A stretch of DNA of 64,000 nucleotides from 3107 sp965216225. Its GTDB lineage: Bacteria; Pseudomonadota; Alphaproteobacteria; Rhodobacterales; Rhodobacteraceae. Location of the stretch: assembly GCA_965216225.1 (NCBI GenBank), contig CBDCFF010000028.1, positions 89,942 to 153,941 on the forward strand, written 5' to 3'. The notes under the pieces are model-generated. The model was not told the DNA's origin, did no database searches, and saw only the letters and a program-made list of their open reading frames with translations. A program made the translations under genes and the position numbers. Positions 59,364-64,000 of the stretch are shown here, in pieces; the first letter of the stretch is position 1, and the number at the start of each line of letters is the position of its first letter.

Positions 59364-60110
59364 ATACGCCAGGCACTTGCCGATATTGTCAGCGCAATCG
59401 GGCTTCTCAGTCGCCTGCCGGCGCCGGGGCGGCGTTTTCACGATGTGCGGACCGGGCCGGAATCGGCCTGGGCCTATCCGGTGGCCGGGGCGATCATCGG
59501 CGCGGTTGCCGCCGTGACCGGCGCGCTGGCCGGGGGATTGCCCACCACCGTGCAGGCCGCACTGATCCTCGCCACGCTTGTCATCCTTACCGGGGCCATC
59601 CACGAAGACGGCCTTGCCGACAGCGCCGACGGGCTCTGGGGCGGGTGGGAACCCGAACGCCGGCTGGAGATCATGAAGGACAGCCGGATCGGCGCCTTTG
59701 GCGTTCTGGCGCTGATCCTGTCGCTGCTGATCCGCTGGGCGGCGCTTGTCGCGGTGCTGGAGGCGGGCTTTGGCCTGTGGGCGGTGGTGGGCGTTGCCGC
59801 CATGTCCCGCATCCCCATGGTCGCCCTGATGGCATGGCTGCCCCCGGCGCGGGCGGGGGGGCTTGCCGCCGGTGTCGGCGCCCCGCCTGCGCATACGGTC
59901 TGGAAGGCTGTGGCGGCGGGCCTTGTCCCCGGCCTTGCCACCCTTGGGTTCAGCGCCTTCTGGCTGATCCCCTGGATCGGGATCGTGACAGTGGTATTCG
60001 CCCGGATCGCGCGGCGCAGGATCGGCGGTCAGACCGGCGACATCCTCGGGGCCACGCAGCAACTGGCCGAGATGGCGGCCCTGACCGGCCTGTGCGCCAT
60101 CGCGCCTTGA
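59361..60110 (+). CDS. cobS: Adenosylcobinamide-GDP ribazoletransferase (cobalamin synthase)
   Basis: Encodes 249 residues from GTG 59361; ATG 59331 is an in-frame alternative. It joins alpha-ribazole to adenosylcobinamide-GDP at the inner membrane. GLLSRLPAPG near the start, TGAIHEDGLADSADGLWGGW with the metal-binding acidic residues, and DSRIGAFGVLALILSLLIRW are signatures, with about six membrane helices. The start context is odd because of 11-bp tandem repeats. Together with cobT it completes the nucleotide loop of B12. CobV is the older alphaproteobacterial name. Confidence 0.93.
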   Translation: MIRQALADIVSAIGLLSRLPAPGRRFHDVRTGPESAWAYPVAGAIIGAVAAVTGALAGGLPTTVQAALILATLVILTGAIHEDGLADSADGLWGGWEPERRLEIMKDSRIGAFGVLALILSLLIRWAALVAVLEAGFGLWAVVGVAAMSRIPMVALMAWLPPARAGGLAAGVGAPPAHTVWKAVAAGLVPGLATLGFSAFWLIPWIGIVTVVFARIARRRIGGQTGDILGATQQLAEMAALTGLCAIAP

Positions 60111-60156
60111 CGAACGGGAACGGGGGGCGTCCCGTCCGGCAGGCCCATCAGCGCGA

Positions 60157-60666
60157 TCAGGCCGCGCGAGAGGTCAGCAGATCGCCCACTTCGCGCTGCG
60201 CGTTGGCCTCGTTGGTGCCGGACACTGCGGCGATTTCGCGGGTCAGCCGTTCCAGCGCCGCTTCGTAAAGCTGCCGCTCGGAATAGCTCTGCTCGCGCTG
60301 CTCATCATTGCGGTACAGGTCGCGCACCACCTCGGCAATCGAAATCAGGTCGCCGGAATGGATTTTCTGCTCATATTCCTGGGCCCGGCGCGACCACATG
60401 GCGCGCTTGACCCTGGCTTTGCCCTTCAGCGTATCCATCGCCCTGGAAACCACATCCGGCGAGGACAGCGACCGCATGCCGATCTTCGTCGCCTTGCTGG
60501 TGGGCACGCGCAGCGTCATCTTGTCCTTCTCGAAAGAGATCACGAACAGTTCCATCTGGATGCCGGCAATTTCCTGTTCCTCGATCGACACGATCCGGCC
60601 AACCCCGTGCGCGGGGTACACCACATGGTCATCCGGCCGAAACTCTGCTTTCTTCGCTTTGCTCAT
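60157..60666 (-). CDS. CarD-family transcriptional regulator
   Basis: Encodes 169 residues from ATG 60666 (MSKAKKAEFRPDDHVVYPAH). The CarD/TRCF RNA polymerase-interacting domain spans roughly residues 10-65 (GVGRIVSIEEQEIAGIQMEL then FVISFEKDKMTLRVPTSKA). A helical C-terminal domain (ARVKRAMWSRRAQEYEQKIH onwards) binds DNA near the -10 element in relatives. It stabilises open complexes at many promoters, including rRNA ones. It stands next to fdxA as in other roseobacters. Confidence 0.93.
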   Translation of the reverse strand: MSKAKKAEFRPDDHVVYPAHGVGRIVSIEEQEIAGIQMELFVISFEKDKMTLRVPTSKATKIGMRSLSSPDVVSRAMDTLKGKARVKRAMWSRRAQEYEQKIHSGDLISIAEVVRDLYRNDEQREQSYSERQLYEAALERLTREIAAVSGTNEANAQREVGDLLTSRAA

Positions 60667-60989
60667 GGTCTCACATCTTCCTGGCTGAACCCGACGGGTT
60701 GGCGACAAATCCCCTGCGGAAAAACGTGTCTTTCCCCATGGTGGAATTTGCCGTCAAACAGCCACGCCAATGAACATGTCGCCGGTTGGCGGGTGTCAGG
60801 CTCTCTTTGTTCCCTGGCGGGCGTCGGGTCTCTTCGTTCTGTTGCAACAGCAACATAACACAAAAACCGCGCGAAAAAAAGTGCTGCGCCGCAGCAAACC
60901 GGCCCGCTCCCCGGCTTTTGGCGCTCGATTCGCCCTGAAACGCGATCTTCTGCGTGTGTTGAGCGAACCAGCGCACCGTCAGGCGCGAA
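60667..60989. other. 323-base gap between carD and fdxA
   Basis: Holds the carD promoter region on the minus strand. An AT-rich patch with TGTTGCAACAGCAACATAAC at 60838-60857 includes the inverted repeat GTTGCAACAGCAAC and may be a promoter or operator. No protein-coding or RNA gene was recognised. Confidence 0.45.
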
Positions 60990-61328
60990 TCACCCGCCTT
61001 CGCCCGGCACCTTGGAAAAATACTTCTCCAGCTTGCCGTCTTCGCCGTCACGTTCTTCGGCTTCGGGCAGCGGATCCTTCCTGGTCACGATCACCGGCCA
61101 GAGGTCCGCATATCTGCGGTTGAACTCCACCCATTTTTCCGTATCCGGCTCGGTATCCGGGCGGATCGCATCAACGGGGCATTCCGGCTCGCACACGCCG
61201 CAGTCAATACATTCCTCCGGGTGAATCACCAGCATGTTTTCGCCTTCATAGAAGCAGTCCACAGGGCAGACTTCCACGCAATCGGTGTATTTGCAGGCGA
61301 TGCAGGCGTCATTCACGATATAGGTCAT
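60990..61328 (-). CDS. fdxA: Seven-iron ferredoxin FdxA
   Basis: Encodes 112 residues. Cysteines C9, C17 and C50 fit the 3Fe-4S cluster and C21, C40, C43, C46 the 4Fe-4S cluster; together with C12 and C25 the pattern equals Azotobacter FdI shifted by one. The C-terminal ADLWPVIVTRKDPLPEAEE helix is the usual extension of this family. It carries electrons in the cytoplasm; partners are unknown. It lies downstream of the S4-domain gene on the same strand (52-base gap). Confidence 0.96.
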   Translation of the reverse strand: MTYIVNDACIACKYTDCVEVCPVDCFYEGENMLVIHPEECIDCGVCEPECPVDAIRPDTEPDTEKWVEFNRRYADLWPVIVTRKDPLPEAEERDGEDGKLEKYFSKVPGEGG

Positions 61329-61380
61329 GCGGCGTACCCGGTTTTCGGCTCTGACCGCCTAGCTAGTCCAGCGCGGCGGG

Positions 61381-61755
61381 TCATTCAAGCTCCGTCCCGC
61401 GCGAAAAGGGCATTTTCCGGCGGTCCCTCCCCGAGGGGCGGCCTTTTCCCTCATAGGCCGGGGCTTTCGGAACATCCTCCCGCGGCGGCGACAGATCCTG
61501 ATAAAGCCCCTGCGCTTCGGACGCGGATCCCCGCCGGGTCGAAAGCGCCCTGATCCGCACCACCCGAATGCGCAGCGCCTGCGGAAAGGTCAGCACATCG
61601 CCGGGCGCAATCGCATGTGCGGGCTTGCCGACCCGGTGCGCATTCACCCGCAGATGTCCGCCGGACACAAGCCTGCCAGCCAGGGCGCGTGTCCTGAAGA
61701 ACCGCGTATGCCACAACCACTTGTCAACGCGCATGGATGCGGGAGTGTCCGTCAC
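61381..61755 (-). CDS. S4-domain RNA-binding protein (HslR-like)
   Basis: Encodes 124 residues if GTG 61755 is used; this start overlaps the helicase stop by 4 bases (GTGA). ATG 61734 is the alternative. The S4 fold is MRVDKWLWHTRFFRTRALAG then RLVSGGHLRVNAHRVGKPAH, close to the heat-shock protein Hsp15/HslR that binds stalled 50S-nascent chain complexes. The C-terminal part is basic (GKGRPSGRDRRKMPFSR). Coupling to the helicase is conserved in this group. Confidence 0.88.
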   Translation of the reverse strand: MTDTPASMRVDKWLWHTRFFRTRALAGRLVSGGHLRVNAHRVGKPAHAIAPGDVLTFPQALRIRVVRIRALSTRRGSASEAQGLYQDLSPPREDVPKAPAYEGKGRPSGRDRRKMPFSRGTELE

Positions 61756-63530
61756 TCCGCCCTGTCCTTCAGCCCCATCAGCGCGGCGGCGAAGGGGTTG
61801 TCCGGGTCGATCCGGTCCTTCTTCTGCGGCTCGGGCCCGGGGGGGCGCGCAGCCTGCTGCCACGACGGGCGCCCGCCCCCGGTTTTGGCGCGCGACTTGC
61901 CCTGAGGCGCGGCGCCGGATTTGTCGTGCCCCTGCCGGTTCCGCTGTCGCCGGGCCCAGGTAAAGGTGTAGAAGATTTCGGCCTCCGGCCCGGTTTCCGC
62001 ATCGGTCCCGGCGTCTTCCGGCGAAGCCCCGGACGGCGCTGATTCAGCCTCTGCCCCGGCAGGCGCTTCCCCGGCGGGGCTTGCCGCTGCGGCTTCCGCT
62101 GCCAGTGCTTCCGCGCCCCCGGCAGCGTCGGGCGGGGTTTCGGCGTCCTGCACCACGGGCGCGGGCGCGGGCTTCGCCTTCTCGCGCTCACCGCGCTCTG
62201 CCGCATAGCCCAGCCCCTGCATCAGGTCGGCGAACTGCTCCAGCGTCATGCCGGTGATCGACAGCATGTCCGGCGTCGCCTCGAACCCGCCCCGGACATC
62301 CTGCTCCCGCAGCAAATCCGCCAGACGTTCCAGCATGTCCACACGAATCGCGCGTTCGCCCGCCTGCCGGAAGCCCGACATCAGGTGATAACCGGCGGGC
62401 GCGCCCCTGACCGTCGGGACCGTCACCAGACCCGGCGGCGGGGTCTCGGGGAATTCATCATGGCCTTCGCGCAGCGACCACAACAGCAGCCGCAGCCGCG
62501 TCGGCGCAGGTTTCAGCAGCAGCGGCATGAAAATCGTGAACTGCCCGAACCGCACCCCGTGCCTGCGCAGCGCCCCGCGCGCGTCCTGATCCAGTTCCTT
62601 CACCTCGGCCGCCACCTGATCGCGCGGGATCAGGCCCAGCGCCTCGATCATGCGAAAACCGAACCCCCGGGCGAGACCTGCCAGATCCTCATCCTTGCGG
62701 ATATTCAGCAACGGCTCGAACAGCACGGCAATTCTGCGGTCAATGAAATGCTGCAAACGGCGCGTCACCTTCTGCGCCACATCCTCGCCCGCCTCTTCAT
62801 CGACGAAAGCCGCAACGCGCGGCTTCAGCGGGTCGTCCCCCGCAACCAGTCTGCCCACGGCCAGATTGCCCCACATGAGGCCACCCTGATCGGTAAAGTC
62901 GATCCCGGTATCCGGCGCGTTGTAAAACCGGTCGGCGCGCAGATGAAACTCCGGGGCCAGCGCCTGACAGGCGGCGGCGCGCAGGGTTTTCGCCTGATCC
63001 GGCGATACGCTCGTGTCCCGGCTGAACCGGAACCCCTCGATCCGTCCGACGAACTCGCCTTCGACGGACACTACGCCCTTGTCATTCACTTCGACCACCA
63101 GCCGCTCCTTCTGTTTCAACCGGCGCATCAGCACGGAACTGCGCCGGTCAACAAATCTTTGGGTCAGCGCCCGATGAAGCGCATCCGACAGGCGGTCTTC
63201 TACCGCGCGCGTTGCGCCACGCCAATGATTTTCGTCATCAATCCAGCCCTTTCGCTGCGCCACATAGGTCCAGGTGCGGATACAGGCGAGGCGTTTCGAC
63301 AATGCGTCGATGTCGCCGGCGGCGCTATCAAGGCGTTTCACCTGCCGCGCGAACCAGTCCTGCGGCACCCGCCCCCGGTCATGCAGATATGCGAATATCT
63401 GCTGCAAAAGCCCGGCATGTTCCGCCTGACCGATCCCCAGGTAATCCGGCACCCGGCAGACATCCCACAACAGCCGCACATCCGCCGCCACCCGCAGCCG
63501 GTCGCGCGGTGCTGTCACATTAAATCTCCA
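61752..63530 (-). pseudogene. SUV3-like DEAD/DEAH helicase, 5' truncated
   Basis: Only the C-terminal half remains: FNVTAPRDRLRVAADVRLLW, AEHAGLLQQIFAYLHDRGRV, a middle domain with VVSVEGEFVGRIEGFRFSRD, and a low-complexity alanine/proline tail ending DNPFAAALMGLKDRAE. Full-length alphaproteobacterial homologues start with a Walker A motor (GPTNTGKTHYA type), which is absent. The open frame runs on into IS-derived bases (MPPCDSHSSECQQALTKTLR) up to 63602, so the break is about 63530-63558. The remaining reading frame is intact, indicating recent loss. Confidence 0.85.
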
Positions 63531-63558
63531 CTGGTTGCGTGGACGCAGAGTTTTGGTT

Positions 63559-63670
63559 AGGGCCTGTTGACATTCACTTGAGTGCGAATCGCACGGCGGC
63601 AATGTAGATCATCGCGGCATCGCTTGTGTCGGTCTTGTCATACCGCGCACGGTACACGACGCACTTGAGT
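63559..63670 (-). pseudogene. IS5-family transposase, 3' remnant
   Basis: The terminal-repeat-like AGGGCCTGTTGACATTCACT begins at 63559. The minus-strand frame ending at TGA 63574 reads RYDKTDTSDAAMIYIAAVRF ALK, equal to the C-terminus of IS5/IS427-type transposases (R..KTD.S..AMIYLAA). The rest of the gene has been replaced by the IS4-type element. Confidence 0.75.
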
Positions 63671-63723
63671 TGAGGGGGGAAAAGGGTTTGAATTGAAGAT
63701 TCTCGAGCACAAGGAACTTCGTG

Positions 63724-64000
63724 ATGTTCGCATTCCTCCTCAGCCCTCTGGTCGCCACGCTACGCCCGCATTTTGATCTGAGCAAGACACGACTGGAAAC
63801 GCTTGCGGTTTTGCTCGCTGGTCTGGCAAACTGTCGGACGGTGAACCTGAGCCATCTGGCGAGCCAGTTCTCGGGGACGGCGTTACACGCGTCCAACTAT
63901 CGCCGTCTGCAGCGGTTCTTCCAGCATGTCCGCCTTGATGGCGATGTGGTCGCAGTACTGATCGTGCACCTGCTCAACCTTGCGCGTCCAAAGCTTCTGG
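63724..64000 (+). CDS. IS4-family transposase, N-terminal part (runs off window)
   Basis: From ATG 63724 an open frame of 92 codons continues to the window end: MFAFLLSPLVATLRPHFDLS, LAVLLAGLANCRTVNLSHLA, SNYRRLQRFFQHVRLDGDVV and LNLARPKLL. The RTVNLSHLA...SNYRRLQRFF pattern is that of the N-terminal region of a common IS4-family group. The DDE domain lies beyond the window. Bases 63671-63723 are its leader. Confidence 0.8.
   Translation, partial: MFAFLLSPLVATLRPHFDLSKTRLETLAVLLAGLANCRTVNLSHLASQFSGTALHASNYRRLQRFFQHVRLDGDVVAVLIVHLLNLARPKLL

Overview
The window is a high-GC alphaproteobacterial chromosome segment, most likely from the Rhodobacterales (Rhodobacteraceae). Pointers are the S10/spc ribosomal protein order, a probable serC-type RNA leader next to serA/serC/serB, a CIRCE-controlled groESL, the SUV3-like helicase / S4 / FdxA / CarD neighbourhood, IalB-like and MeaB proteins, and insertion sequences typical of roseobacters. 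The family assignment is inference; nothing here names a species.

Region 1 (1-7711) is an intact co-directional ribosomal operon from the end of rplD to rpmD, with tight or overlapping junctions and strong hairpins between rplW and rplB, after rplP and after rpmD. The usual next genes (rplO, secY, adk) are absent: after rpmD comes a sulfotransferase-like gene and then mobile DNA.

Region 2 (about 8766-33268) is a 24.5 kb nested insertion-sequence array. From about 9.46 to 22.84 kb elements abut each other almost without spacer. In order: degenerate IS5 and IS6 relics; an IS256-type relic (called IS256A here) cut by a second IS256A; an IS110 element with a candidate bridge RNA; the 3' half of a different IS256 (IS256B); IS630-I copy 1; an IS5/IS427-type element carrying a complete IS66 with 8-bp target duplication; IS630-II split by IS21 copy 1 (7-bp duplication); IS630-I copy 2. 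A 1.6 kb AT-rich cargo follows, holding a two-gene DUF262 + HEPN module, the best candidate for an uncharacterised defence or toxin system. Then an IS66-II relic holding an intact IS256A, an IS481 relic holding IS21 copy 2 (6-bp duplication), an IS110-II relic, and an IS256B split by a second IS110 copy. Terminal inverted repeats and target duplications let several interrupted genes be rejoined in frame.

Region 3 (33269-64000) is mostly housekeeping: a secreted hypothetical, a frameshifted metallophosphoesterase, the complete serine pathway (serA, serC, serB), an AnsA-type asparaginase, an IalB-like protein with an IS481 placed exactly at its stop codon, rlmN, groES-groEL, a manganese pyrophosphatase, rpmB and meaB. 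A BglII-type restriction-modification pair lies between a 32-codon hrpB scrap and ftsK, with an MT-A70 methylase scrap upstream. Then ftsK, an amidase, a UbiH-like monooxygenase, three hypotheticals, cobT/cobS, carD, fdxA, an S4-domain protein and a SUV3-like helicase whose 5' half has been lost to an IS5 relic. An IS4-family transposase runs off the end. No rRNA, tRNA, CRISPR array or replication origin was seen.
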